A stretch of 64,000 bases of DNA from Mycobacterium sp. 155 (lineage in GTDB: Bacteria; Actinomycetota; Actinomycetes; Mycobacteriales; Mycobacteriaceae), in NCBI RefSeq assembly GCF_000373905.1, contig NZ_KB892705.1, forward strand, positions 806,001 to 870,000. Direction: 5' to 3'. This document shows, piece by piece, positions 1 through 8,209 of the stretch. Position numbers and translations under genes: made by a program. Each line of letters opens with the position of its first letter. Positions within the stretch are counted from its first letter, which is position 1. The notes beneath the pieces are model-generated. The model did not search any database and was not told where the DNA came from. It saw nothing but the letters and a program-made list of their open reading frames with translations.

Positions 1-19
1 CTCAAGGGAGCGGCTGACT

Positions 20-616
20 ATGGAGGCGGTCGGCGACGCAACTATCAGGTGGCGTAACGGTAAAGAAATGTCAGTACCTCCAGAGCGGCTTTGGCAGGAT
101 GGAATTAAAGTCGGCTGTGGTGATCTCTCAGGATATCTTCGATCTGATGAAAGTTGCGCTGGTCAATTAGAGCTACAGCTGAGGACTAAGTCGGACCGAG
201 TTGACGCTCAATCGACCATTGATGTTAATTTTGATGAAGATTGGGCGGATTTCACCACTGCTAGACGAGTTCGTGTCAATGACACTATTCGCCTGCGGCT
301 CAATTACTGGAATAGCGGCGATAATGAAGCGAAAAACCTTGTAGCCGAAATACCTGACACTGATTCACTTGACCTCGAGTTCTTGTCCGGTGCGTGGTCG
401 GATCGTGTACGGGTTGAACACACTCTGTCCGAGGGGCTAGGCCAAAGACGCGTGAGTCTAGGTAACTACTTACCGAAAGAAAGCGGATTTATCACAGTTA
501 CATGGCGCATCGAGGACGTGCTCTGCGGAGAGACCGTGCCCCTTGATGCGAATATCAGTGGGTCGAAAATTCAGCAGATAACGCGCACGGTTTGGTTATA
601 CGGCGAATGCGACTGA
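20..616 (+). CDS. hypothetical protein with DUF11-like beta-sandwich region, possibly 5'-partial
   Basis: I do not recognise a named family. Residues about 75-170 have alternating hydrophobic strands and an N-W-N-S-G-D turn like the DUF11/COG1361 repeats found in surface or secreted proteins. No signal peptide or membrane segment is visible. The reading frame stays open to the first base of the window, so the true start may lie upstream and ATG 20 is only the first Met. The gene is AT-richer than the right half of the window, which suggests horizontal acquisition. It slightly overlaps the next gene, so the two may be co-transcribed. Confidence 0.5.
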   Translation: MEAVGDATIRWRNGKEMSVPPERLWQDGIKVGCGDLSGYLRSDESCAGQLELQLRTKSDRVDAQSTIDVNFDEDWADFTTARRVRVNDTIRLRLNYWNSGDNEAKNLVAEIPDTDSLDLEFLSGAWSDRVRVEHTLSEGLGQRRVSLGNYLPKESGFITVTWRIEDVLCGETVPLDANISGSKIQQITRTVWLYGECD

Positions 617-1245
617 AATCCCGGCGAGACAAGCTAGTCTCGGCAGCAGCCGCGCTATCGTTGGCGAGTATGGCGACCGGTGCGCTGGCATATAAGAAAT
701 TGGCAGGACGTTCAGTTGAATTTATACCAAGTCCATTTCCGTCCGTATGGACCTCCAGCCGCGTACATGTGTCTCCGAAGGCCGGAATCTGGCTGCCTGT
801 TCTTGGCATACTGATAACTGCGGCTGCGGCTGCGCTGGCGGCCGGTGTGTCAACGTCCATTGACCGAAACGGTACGCACCGGGAATGGGTGAGTAATTGT
901 ACGTCGGCAATCCGAAATCTCCGCAGCGATAACAGCATCCTTCAAGAAATTCAGAGAAGGCCGCAAGCGAATACTGAACTACGCGCGAAATGGCATGTCT
1001 TAGACACTGACGTGCGTCTGATCGTATCTTCCTGCGGAAAAGTCTTTCAGAATGCTGATCTTGCCGAAGAAATAGAAGATTATATACATATTGTAGGAAT
1101 ACTAGGGCGCCAGCTTCAGGAGAGTATTAGCCCAGAGTACACTTTCTACACTGACTCGAATGACTTTTGTGATCGGCTAAATACTGCGGCCGAGAGTGTC
1201 CCAGGCCCACGCGGATTTCTGAAGACTATTCTTTGGCGTTCGTAG
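607..1245 (+). CDS. hypothetical membrane protein, two TM segments
   Basis: This is an unrecognised protein of about 212 residues. A basic N-terminus is followed by a hydrophobic segment near residues 11-30 and a second Ala-rich one near residues 62-82; the remaining C-terminal part is soluble and mixed-charge with several Cys. ATG 607 overlaps the end of the preceding gene by 10 bases; an in-frame TTG at 592 is an alternative start. The coupling to the upstream gene suggests one operon. Codon use is AT-richer than in the core genes, in keeping with an island location. No function can be assigned. Confidence 0.5.
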   Translation: MRLKSRRDKLVSAAAALSLASMATGALAYKKLAGRSVEFIPSPFPSVWTSSRVHVSPKAGIWLPVLGILITAAAAALAAGVSTSIDRNGTHREWVSNCTSAIRNLRSDNSILQEIQRRPQANTELRAKWHVLDTDVRLIVSSCGKVFQNADLAEEIEDYIHIVGILGRQLQESISPEYTFYTDSNDFCDRLNTAAESVPGPRGFLKTILWRS

Positions 1246-1263
1246 CAAGTGGGAGTGCAATAT

Positions 1264-1401
1264 GTGAAGATGGGCGTTCTGGTGATCGAGCCTAGCGGTA
1301 ACACGGTCGTGGTGGACACCGATAGTAGCTTTAGATACGGGCAATCACCGCACTTGTACGATGAGGTTCTTCTACCAACGGGCGCGAGGCGAGAGATCTG
1401 A
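1264..1401 (+). CDS. small hypothetical protein (45 aa)
   Basis: A GTG at 1264 opens a 46-codon frame ending in a TGA at 1399-1401, which overlaps the ATG of the next gene as ATGA. A GGGAG stretch lies about 8-10 bases upstream of the GTG. The product begins VKMGVLVIEPSGN and looks like a compact beta-rich peptide. The stop/start overlap and the RBS are the main support; no family is recognised. It may act chiefly to couple translation to the secreted protein downstream. Confidence 0.4.
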   Translation: MKMGVLVIEPSGNTVVVDTDSSFRYGQSPHLYDEVLLPTGARREI

Positions 1402-1721
1402 TGACTGTACGGTTCGGCGGCAGGATTGCCGGGATCGTCTGGGGGTTGTGTGGGTTGAGCTGTGGTTTAGCTTCAGCTCAGCCCGCGCAGATCCCAGGTG
1501 ACGGGGCTTTCCGCGTCGGCGATTACGTCGTACCCGGTACGTATGCGACGGCTGGACCACGAGAAGCCGCTGTTACCTGCATCTGGAGCACTCGCACAGA
1601 ACTCGGAGGGGGCGAGATGTTGGACGGCGGCAGTTCGCGGGGCCCAACGTACGCGCAAGTAGCGGCAAGCGCAGTTTCCTTCGAAACTTCCGGCTGTTTA
1701 CCTTGGACCCTTATTTCCTGA
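1401..1721 (+). CDS. small secreted protein of the actinobacterial GDYxVPGTY type
   Basis: The product is 106 residues. A signal peptide spans residues 1-27 (hydrophobic core GIVWGLCGLSCGLASA, cleavage after AQA/P). The mature part carries G-D-G-x-F-R-V-G-x-x-V-x-P-G-T-Y, then C-x-W, and ends with a Thr/Ser-rich strand followed by C-x-P-W. This layout matches a common family of small exported mycobacterial and nocardial proteins (DGTYxVGxDIxPGTYR...CYW). The two conserved Cys probably form a disulfide. The role is unknown. Its start overlaps the stop of the 45-residue ORF. Confidence 0.65.
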   Translation: MTVRFGGRIAGIVWGLCGLSCGLASAQPAQIPGDGAFRVGDYVVPGTYATAGPREAAVTCIWSTRTELGGGEMLDGGSSRGPTYAQVAASAVSFETSGCLPWTLIS

Positions 1722-1977
1722 ACTAGCCTGTTAAATTTGATATTAGTTGACTTAGAGTTTTATGCTCGGTCTGGTCAACATCAATGGGTTGTAAATTACC
1801 GCCAATTATGACACACTATTGATGCGCCACTTGGCCGATGGAAGCGTAATGGTTATCCGCCTCCCGGTTGGTTTTGGTTACCTACGGTATTTCGAGTCCT
1901 TACCAATTCGCACGATTGCATCGCACATCCTGGCGAGGGCTTGAACAAGGAGTAGGGCCCCTGCTCCCGGAGGGCGA

Positions 1978-2217
1978 ATGAAAGTGGCAAGAACATTACT
2001 TAAGATGGCAGTGGTTCGATGGGCCCAGATATGCGTCTTTATCGTCGTACTTAGCCTGCTTTTCGCGACGGTTGGGATGCTCGGCGTCATGATTGTCACA
2101 CCGTTACTGTGGGCACAATCAGTAAATAGTGTTAGTGGGTACATATGCTTAGGTTTCTGGTATATGTTTATTTGCGGCCTGCTCGTGCTCATTAGAGCGG
2201 ACGCGACTGAAGGTTAA
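1978..2217 (+). CDS. small membrane protein, two TM helices
   Basis: The product is 79 residues. Two hydrophobic segments lie near residues 14-45 and 52-72, with a short loop between them and a short acidic tail. A GGAGGG ribosome binding site sits about 6 bases before the ATG, which fixes the start. There are no motifs that point to a function. The 256 bases upstream (1722-1977) are AT-rich and without a credible ORF, so the promoter is probably there. Confidence 0.45.
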   Translation: MKVARTLLKMAVVRWAQICVFIVVLSLLFATVGMLGVMIVTPLLWAQSVNSVSGYICLGFWYMFICGLLVLIRADATEG

Positions 2218-2332
2218 CCGGAGATATGGACCCACGGGAAGCGTTCTGTCAGAGGTGGACACGCTAGACGAAAACGCGATTACGTCTGAGAAGATGATCG
2301 TGCTGTCATCGAACTGTGTACGCTATTTGGTT

Positions 2333-2367
2333 GCCCCGGTCCTTGGATCGGGGCCTTTCTTTTTTTC
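2333..2367 (+). terminator. Rho-independent-type terminator
   Basis: A GCCCCG/CGGGGC stem (2333-2338 with 2349-2354) is followed directly by a T-rich run (CTTTCTTTTTTT). Classical poly-U terminators are rare in mycobacteria, so this supports foreign origin. It would end transcription of the small genes to its left. The rest of the 374-base gap 2218-2591 holds no gene that I can support. Confidence 0.6.
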
Positions 2368-2570
2368 CTAATTTGTATTCGAGCGCCGAGCAATCGAATC
2401 CGTCGATGGGCCAGTGCACCGCCCGCTGAAGATCGCTGTCCGCTGCCGGATCCGTACTGCCCCCCCTCAACGGGTCGCTCCACCTCCTCAACGTCTCGGC
2501 CAGCTACGCCGATCTGGAACCCCATATGAACGTACGGCCCGCATCGACGGTAGGTGAAACTCGACGCCAC

Positions 2571-3745
2571 AGTGTCCGTTCGATCGCGCCTTCAGGAATA
2601 GTTCCGAGAAGTTTGCCCGGGGCGCCCGTGGGCGTGGCGCGTGTTTGAAGTTGGTTGACGGTTGGCTTTTTTGAGGATTTCGTCGGCGGTTTTGGGCCAC
2701 GCGAACGGGTGGGCGCGTGTGTTCCAGCCGGTGATGTAGGTGCGGATGGCTTGGATTAGATCGCGGACGCTGCCGAAGGTGCCGCGGTGGATGGCTTGGC
2801 GTTCGATGATGCCGAACCAGACCTCGACGAGGTTGAGCCACGATGCCGAGGTCGGGGTGAAATGCACGCGGATGCGCGGGTTTTCGGTCAGCCAGTCGCG
2901 GATCTCGACGCGTTTGTGGGCGGCGTAGTTGTCCATCACCAGGTGCAGGTCCTGGTCGGGGTAGGCGCGGGCGACGTGCTTGAGGAACCGCAGGAACTCC
3001 TGGTGGCGATGCCGGTCCTGGCACAGGCCGATGACCTGGCCGGTGGCGACCTCCAGGGCGGCGAACAACGTGGTGGTGCCGTGGCGGAGGTAGTCATGGG
3101 TGCGGCGCTCGGGCGAGCAGGGTTGCATCGGCAGTATCGGCTGGGTGCGGTCCAGGGCCTGAATCCGGCTCTTCTCATCGACGCACAACACGATCGCGTT
3201 CGCGGGCGGATCCAGGTGCAACCCGACGACATCGGTGACCTTGGCGACCAGTTCGGGATCGGTGGAGAACTTGAACGTCTCAGCCCGCTAGGGCTGCACC
3301 CCGTATTCCCGCCAGGCCTTGGCCACCGCCGAGAAGCTGATCCCCAGCTGCTTGGCCAACAGCCGCGAACTCCAATGCGTGACACCGAGTTTGGCCGGCG
3401 GTGGCAGTAAGGTGGCCGACACGATCTCGCTGTGATCCAGCTCCCGCGGCCGCCCCGACCGGGGCAGATCGACCAGGCCGGCCATTCCCGACTCGTCGTA
3501 GCGGGCCCGCCATCCGATCACTGTCGGGCGCGACACCCCCGTGAGCGTGGCGATCTCGGTGTTGGAGACCCCGTCGGCGGCCAACAGCACGATCCTCGCC
3601 CGCTGCGCCGCCCCCGCGGTCACCGTCGAGGACCGCGTCAACGACACCAACTTGTCCCGATCACCCTCGCGCAATGCCAGCGGCGCAATTCGCATGCACG
3701 ATTATCCCAAACCACACCGTAAAACTACTTCAGACACGCGACACT
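2571..3745 (-). mobile_element. IS630-family insertion sequence, transposase broken
   Basis: The element is inferred from its single transposase frame. The outermost matching ends that I can find are AGTGTC at 2571-2576 and its complement at 3740-3745, giving about 1175 bp, normal for IS630. Inner terminal similarity is weak and no clear TA duplication is visible, so the exact ends are uncertain. Confidence 0.5.
2592..3695 (-). pseudogene. IS630-family transposase with one in-frame amber codon
   Basis: The N-terminal part (3695 down to 3288) is an HTH region with LTGVSRPTVIGW and GISFSAVAKAWREYGVQP. The C-terminal part has the DDE domain: VLCVDEKSRIQALDR, HLVMDNYAAH, and TPTSASWLNLVEVWFG followed by E. 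Both parts lie in the same frame and are separated only by a TAG at 3288-3290, where the family has Trp (QPWR), so one TGG-to-TAG change explains the break. Without suppression the product is inactive. Length is otherwise normal, so the inactivation looks recent. Confidence 0.85.
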
Positions 3746-4023
3746 AGTTCCGGCAAACGGCTTGTTGCAGCGGGTATCGGTCTCCGTGTGTTGTCGATTG
3801 CCTCGTCATGGTGGCCGTGTCGCTCTCCACGGTGGTCATAGCTTCCAAGATTCGGCCTCAGGGGATACGGACGAGTCTTTTCCGATGTGTTTAACGTGCC
3901 GGGCGGGCGTGATCATGAAGTGACTGACACGATCGGTTAGATCACGGCAAGGGGCTGCGGCAAGGGCCACCGGTTTTGGTGTTAGCAGCCCATTCTCCCG
4001 TGGAGTGGAAGACGTTGGGCTGA
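3746..4023. other. gap without recognisable gene
   Basis: Between the IS630 end and the histidine-kinase stop codon I see no ORF with family features, no tRNA and no clear inverted repeat. It may be decayed coding sequence. Confidence 0.4.
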
Positions 4024-6228
4024 CTATTTTTGAACCGGAACTAGTGGTTTGCGGTGCCCCATTGCTCGAACCGGCAGCGTGAAGCCGAAAGTACTTCCCT
4101 TACCTTCGATCGAGCTGAAGATCAGCGTTCCATGGTGGCCTGAGATGACCTTCTGTGCCAGAAACAGTCCGACACCTGTACCGTCCGGACGCTGGGTCCG
4201 GGCGTTCTTGGCCCGGAAGAACTTTTTGAACAGCTGGGCTTGCTGATCCAGAGGTACACCGATGCCAGTGTCTACGACAGTCAGCGCCACCTCGCTCTTC
4301 TCGCTGACCAGGTTGATCGTGATGGTGCTATCGGGGTGTGAGTAATAGATGGCGTTGTCGATGAAGTTCATGATGACCTGGCGCAACTTGGACTGGTCGG
4401 CGGTGACGGTGAAGTCGCGTCCTTCGGCCTTGAGCTGCAGCTTCATGTGGTGATCGGCGGCAATCGGCTGCAGGCTGTCGACCTCTTGTTGAGTTACAGC
4501 GCGCAGGTCGAACGGCGCCCTCTCGATCACAAATTTGCCTGTCTGGATGCGCGATACGTTCAGGAAGTCGGCGACCAGGCCCACCATGCGGTTACTGGCG
4601 GTGAACGCGTCTTGCAATGCCCGGTGCTGCTTTGGCCGCACTGGCCCCAGATCACCGTCGAGCACCATGCTCAGGTTGCCCTTGACGCCGGCCAACGGCG
4701 TCCGTAGTTGGTGGCTGGCCATGCTCATGAACTCGTCTTTGACTTCGTCCAGATGCTTGAGCTTGGCATTGGACGCCCGCAGTTCCTTGGTTGCAACGTT
4801 AATCCGTTGTTGCAGCGTGTCATTCAGGTCTTTCACTTCGTGGAGCGACAGCGCGTTCCGGATGGCGATGACAAGTTCATTGCTCGTGCCGGTGAGCGTG
4901 TCGACATCCCGTTTGGTGTAGCTGCCACTGCGGCGGTCGCCCAGCGCGACGTATCCGAAGACCTCTCCTTGATGCCGCAGTGTCATGACGACGGCGATCC
5001 GATGACGTTGCAGCATGCGCCGAACGGCGCTGTGGTTGTCGTCGAGCACCTCGGTCAGGATGACGGTGGGCCGGGCCGTGGTCGCATACTCGTCAAGCAG
5101 CTCGACATCGTGGGGTGACAGCGCGGCATGCCTGGTGGTCCCCGCTGACACGGGAGAATCCAATACCCCGTCCAACCGACTGAGCAGGAAGAACGCCTGT
5201 TCGACCTTGAAGACCGATGCCAGTTCCTCGGCCGTCCGTTCCAGTAGCAGGTCGAGGTCGCCGGCTGACGTCAGCAGCTCGCCTAGCCTGGCGAAGAGGT
5301 CCTCGACCTTGTAGCTGTCGCGATAGAAGATGTCGTCAGTCACCTTGTCGAAGAAGCGTTTGACAGGAAGAAACAAGAACGCCAGCCCGAATGCCAGCAT
5401 CAGGATGACGTTGACCGGACTGACGTTCAGCGCGCTTGCCAGGTCGGCACCGAGCACCGTGGTCGAAATCAGATAGGCAGCCAAGTAGTAGGCCACCGAC
5501 AGCGTCACCAGGCTCGCCGCATAGCTGAGCGTTCTGATGGTCGCCAGCCGGATATCGAACAGGGCGCGGCGGACGATCAGATACGTCATCGAGCTGACCA
5601 AGATAACCGTGGCGAGCGGACCAAACCGGGTGGTGTGCCAATCGGCAGCGACCAAGGGGAGGATGACGTTCAACGCAAGCCCGATCAGGGCGGAGGCTGC
5701 GAATGCGAACAACACGAAATGGGCCTGCCGTCGTCGGGCTGCTCCGCCCGGCCGGGGAGTGAACAGTAAGTTGTGAGTGGCGTACCCGACGACAGTCAGG
5801 AAGCCCAGAACATACAGCCACAGGCCGGGCCCTATCGAAAAGTTCAGATTTCCGAACCCGTCGCGCGTGACCTCGCCGCTGATCCATGTCGTCAAAGACA
5901 AGCCGGACAGAACGATGCAGGCTGTTGCCAGCCCGATGGCCTCGGCCGTCTGCGGCCGGCGTCTGGAGGGAAAGTAGAACGTAAACAGCAGTCCGGAGAA
6001 CACCAGGATCATCGCGAACACGAATGCCAAGCGGTTCGCTATATCAGCGGCCACAAGGCTATTACCGAACGGATGATTCGTACAGTAATTGGCGATAATC
6101 CACAGGCAGATCGAACCCGTGAGCAGGACAAACGAGCGTTGCATACCCCCGCGGTAATTTTGCGCTATGACAATAGACCCAAGTGCCAGGTTGATAGTGC
6201 AGGTTAAACCGAGGATGAATGCATCCAT
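4024..6228 (-). CDS. multi-TM sensor histidine kinase with GAF domain
   Basis: The product is 734 residues. About eight hydrophobic segments fill residues 1-290 in the style of the 7TM histidine-kinase N-terminus. A GAF-like domain follows (about 315-455), then a helical linker and HisKA with phospho-acceptor H506 in MASHQLRTPL. The HATPase_c domain carries the N box (NFIDNAIYYS), G1 (DTGIGVP), F box and G2 (DGTGVGLFLAQKV). All catalytic motifs are present. The gene begins 25 bases after the acyltransferase gene, as third gene of a likely operon. No response regulator is adjacent. A membrane sensor directly behind a LuxI-like enzyme suggests that it detects the product of that enzyme; this is inference. 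Confidence 0.85.
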   Translation of the reverse strand: MDAFILGLTCTINLALGSIVIAQNYRGGMQRSFVLLTGSICLWIIANYCTNHPFGNSLVAADIANRLAFVFAMILVFSGLLFTFYFPSRRRPQTAEAIGLATACIVLSGLSLTTWISGEVTRDGFGNLNFSIGPGLWLYVLGFLTVVGYATHNLLFTPRPGGAARRRQAHFVLFAFAASALIGLALNVILPLVAADWHTTRFGPLATVILVSSMTYLIVRRALFDIRLATIRTLSYAASLVTLSVAYYLAAYLISTTVLGADLASALNVSPVNVILMLAFGLAFLFLPVKRFFDKVTDDIFYRDSYKVEDLFARLGELLTSAGDLDLLLERTAEELASVFKVEQAFFLLSRLDGVLDSPVSAGTTRHAALSPHDVELLDEYATTARPTVILTEVLDDNHSAVRRMLQRHRIAVVMTLRHQGEVFGYVALGDRRSGSYTKRDVDTLTGTSNELVIAIRNALSLHEVKDLNDTLQQRINVATKELRASNAKLKHLDEVKDEFMSMASHQLRTPLAGVKGNLSMVLDGDLGPVRPKQHRALQDAFTASNRMVGLVADFLNVSRIQTGKFVIERAPFDLRAVTQQEVDSLQPIAADHHMKLQLKAEGRDFTVTADQSKLRQVIMNFIDNAIYYSHPDSTITINLVSEKSEVALTVVDTGIGVPLDQQAQLFKKFFRAKNARTQRPDGTGVGLFLAQKVISGHHGTLIFSSIEGKGSTFGFTLPVRAMGHRKPLVPVQK

Positions 6229-6252
6229 TAAACCAATAGTACGATAATCGAA

Positions 6253-7080
6253 TTAGTTTTTGTAGTCGTTATTGAATATGAGTACGTGATCGGCGGTGCC
6301 GTCACGTAGCTGCCGGAGCGCCCGCACGCCGTCCGGGTCGTCTTTGATTTCTTCCAACCGCCGGCTCACCTCGGGCTTGAAACTGGGTATATGGCCGTAA
6401 ACGGCGCGGCTTTCCGGCGATCCAAGATAGGAAAAGTAGCCGGTACCGCAGAGCGGCACGATGGGAATCGCCAAGTAGCCCGTGGCGGCGAGGAACGGGA
6501 GTTTGTCGAAAATGGCGATCAGGTGATCTATTCCCTCTTCCAAGGCAGTGCGGTACAAGCCGCGATAGAGCTGCAGACTGGCGCTCAGGCCGCTGCGGCG
6601 GTACTGGCTCAAGATCGCGAACGTACCGACGTCCCAGACGTTGTCGAAGGTGTCGATCTGGTGCTGATGTTGGACTTGGGCCGCGGTGAGCTGCACTGGC
6701 GCCTCGGGTCGCGCCAGGTCGTTGAGTGTCTTGAGCCCGGCCGCTGACTGGCGGATGATGCGCAGGACGCCGATCGGCATGTCGGCGTCCCGATCGATCG
6801 CGATGAAGAAGAAGCTTGCGTGCTCGTAGGGGCCGTACTCGCGGGTCATGAAAGCGGCGTCGTTGCCGGGAAATGCGTCACGAAACACCTCGTGTTCGAC
6901 CGCACGTCCGAGGTTGGAAAATTCACTGCGCCCCGACACGCGGAAACACACCACTCGGTCGTCGGTGGCATAGACCGTGGTGGCAAGTAGCTGCTTGGCG
7001 AGGATGGTGATGTCGTCGCCGGACAGATCGTAGCGACAGCGGAATGCTTCAGATGCCTCAGTGCTATCTGGATGCTGCAT
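6253..7080 (-). CDS. GNAT-fold N-acyltransferase resembling LuxI/N-acyl amino acid synthases
   Basis: The protein has 275 residues from ATG 7080; the frame is open further upstream, but this ATG lies just after the stop of the upstream gene and begins a plausible N-terminus. GNAT features are a central strand ending in MPIGVLRIIR, then VWDVGTFAILSQYRRSGLSASLQLYRGL, where the acyl-donor-binding turn and following helix would be, and GIDHLIAIFDK. The Arg/Glu/Asp-rich N-terminal half recalls autoinducer synthases and FeeM-like N-acyl amino acid synthases. Its neighbours are a SAM-decarboxylase-like protein and a membrane histidine kinase. The acyl donor and acceptor cannot be read from the sequence. 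Confidence 0.65.
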   Translation of the reverse strand: MQHPDSTEASEAFRCRYDLSGDDITILAKQLLATTVYATDDRVVCFRVSGRSEFSNLGRAVEHEVFRDAFPGNDAAFMTREYGPYEHASFFFIAIDRDADMPIGVLRIIRQSAAGLKTLNDLARPEAPVQLTAAQVQHQHQIDTFDNVWDVGTFAILSQYRRSGLSASLQLYRGLYRTALEEGIDHLIAIFDKLPFLAATGYLAIPIVPLCGTGYFSYLGSPESRAVYGHIPSFKPEVSRRLEEIKDDPDGVRALRQLRDGTADHVLIFNNDYKN

Positions 7081-7081
7081 T

Positions 7082-7432
7082 TCAAAATTCCTTCGCTGCG
7101 ACGTCGGACGCTTCGAAGAAACGCTGCGTGAACGCAATGGCGGCACTCGCACTGAAAGCCTTGCAGGTGTAGATGTCAACGCTGAAAAAGAGCAGCGGCT
7201 GTTCCCACGCGTAGAAATGTGCGCCAGAGGTTTCCCAGTGAATCCAGCCGGCCCAGCCGTAGGTAGCACTGCGGTGCGTGACCGGTTCGATGAGTTTTGT
7301 CATTGCGAGTTCATTGGATAGGCGCGACAGAAAGTGCTTGATGTCGTCATCGGTAATCGGTGCGCGCGGATAGCCTTCGATGACCAGGCGCTGCCGGTGA
7401 ATGCTCGGCGCTAAGTCCCGGTAGTCGGTCAT
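7082..7432 (-). CDS. S-adenosylmethionine decarboxylase-like protein
   Basis: The product is 116 residues from ATG 7432, the usual length of prokaryotic class-1 AdoMetDC (SpeD). The segment WETSGAHFYAWEQ followed by LFFSVDIYTCKAF resembles the SpeD block ESHxSxHTWPE...DVFTC: candidate self-cleavage Ser69, then His72 and Cys90. If processing occurs, Ser69 would become the pyruvoyl cofactor. It is not next to a spermidine synthase; instead it is one base from the acyltransferase gene. A GTG at 7537 would give a longer protein, but the extra 35 residues do not look family-like. It may have been recruited to make a signal precursor, or may bind rather than decarboxylate SAM. Confidence 0.6.
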   Translation of the reverse strand: MTDYRDLAPSIHRQRLVIEGYPRAPITDDDIKHFLSRLSNELAMTKLIEPVTHRSATYGWAGWIHWETSGAHFYAWEQPLLFFSVDIYTCKAFSASAAIAFTQRFFEASDVAAKEF

Positions 7433-7638
7433 TGGGCGTCGATGAGAGCTGACGTGATGCGAAGTTTGGCCAGGCAGGCGCTTGTCGGCAGCGTCCGGGA
7501 CGGTTCGCCGAATCTGACGCTGAATCGCGATGATCACTCCTCGGGCACGTGGCGGTCCGTTTGCTGTAGTGGCGAAACGTCGGGGTGGCGCGGTACCACA
7601 ACCCGCGCGGTCTGCACACCGTACGAGGAAATTTACCA

Positions 7639-7675
7639 GGATTCAAGGTATTGGGATTCATTGTCTCTGGATTGA
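7639..7675 (+). promoter_or_regulatory. three direct repeats with 15-bp period (GGATTCA/GGATTGA)
   Basis: GGATTCA occurs at 7639-7645 and 7654-7660 and GGATTGA at 7669-7675, an exact 15-base spacing. They lie 28 bases before the XRE gene, in the divergent promoter region shared with the SAM-decarboxylase/acyltransferase/kinase operon. They are a candidate operator array for the XRE protein. Confidence 0.45.
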
Positions 7676-7702
7676 TAGTCATGCTGCCTATGGGGTTGGG
7701 CT

Positions 7703-7948
7703 ATGCCCGCACCCTCACAGTCGCCGATCTCACCGGCGACCCGCGAGTTTGGTCAACGGGTAGCAGCGAGGCGGCACGAACTCGGGTTGAGCCAGGAGAA
7801 AGCCGCCGAGATCATCGGCGTGCATTGGACCTACCTCGGTCAGGTAGAGCGCGGACGGCGCAACGTCACGTTGCATAACATCCTCAAGATTGCCGGTGGT
7901 CTCGGCATTGATGCGGGGGAACTGTTGAGCGGGTTAGCGATTCCGTGA
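7703..7948 (+). CDS. XRE-family helix-turn-helix regulator
   Basis: The 81-residue protein is nearly all a Cro/C1-type HTH: FGQRVAARRHELGLSQEKAAEIIGVHWTYLGQVERGRRN then VTLHNILKIAGGLGID. Helices 2 and 3 and the conserved VERGRRNVTLHNI block are intact. There is no sensor or oligomerisation domain. It is transcribed divergently from the SAM-decarboxylase-like operon with about 270 bases between, and three spaced repeats precede it, so it probably regulates itself and that operon. Its last 15 bases overlap a decayed endonuclease gene on the other strand. Confidence 0.85.
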   Translation: MPAPSQSPISPATREFGQRVAARRHELGLSQEKAAEIIGVHWTYLGQVERGRRNVTLHNILKIAGGLGIDAGELLSGLAIP

Positions 7949-8209
7949 TCGGCCATCGCTCGGTACGGGTTCAAATGGCCGCCTGGCGTCCGCGTAGGTC
8001 CGCCATTGCTGCTCGAGGTTGTAGTAGTCCCGCTCACCGACAGCATTCAGGATGTCGCGCATCGCGGTGATATTGATTCCCTCGCCCGGGCCTCCGAACT
8101 GCGTGCCGAAGATGTGCCCACCGTGGCCACCGGGAAGTCGGTCGTCACAGCCTGTGATCCGCTGCTGATACGTGTTGCGATCACCGGGTTTCGTGGGCGT
8201 GGTCGCAGG
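7934..8209 (-). pseudogene. remnant of DNA/RNA non-specific endonuclease (toxin-type) domain
   Basis: A 92-codon stop-to-stop frame with no start codon encodes RNTYQQRITGCDDRLPGGHGG, then HIFGTQFGGPGEGINITAM and RDYYNLEQQWRTY. The D-R/x-x-GH-x-x, FGGPGExxN and YYNLExxW pattern matches the Endonuclease_NS_2 type nucleases at the C-termini of polymorphic toxins. The upstream part of any parent protein is missing (stop at 8210-8212), so this is a 3' fragment. It was not among the obvious longer frames and is supported by motif only. Confidence 0.55.
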
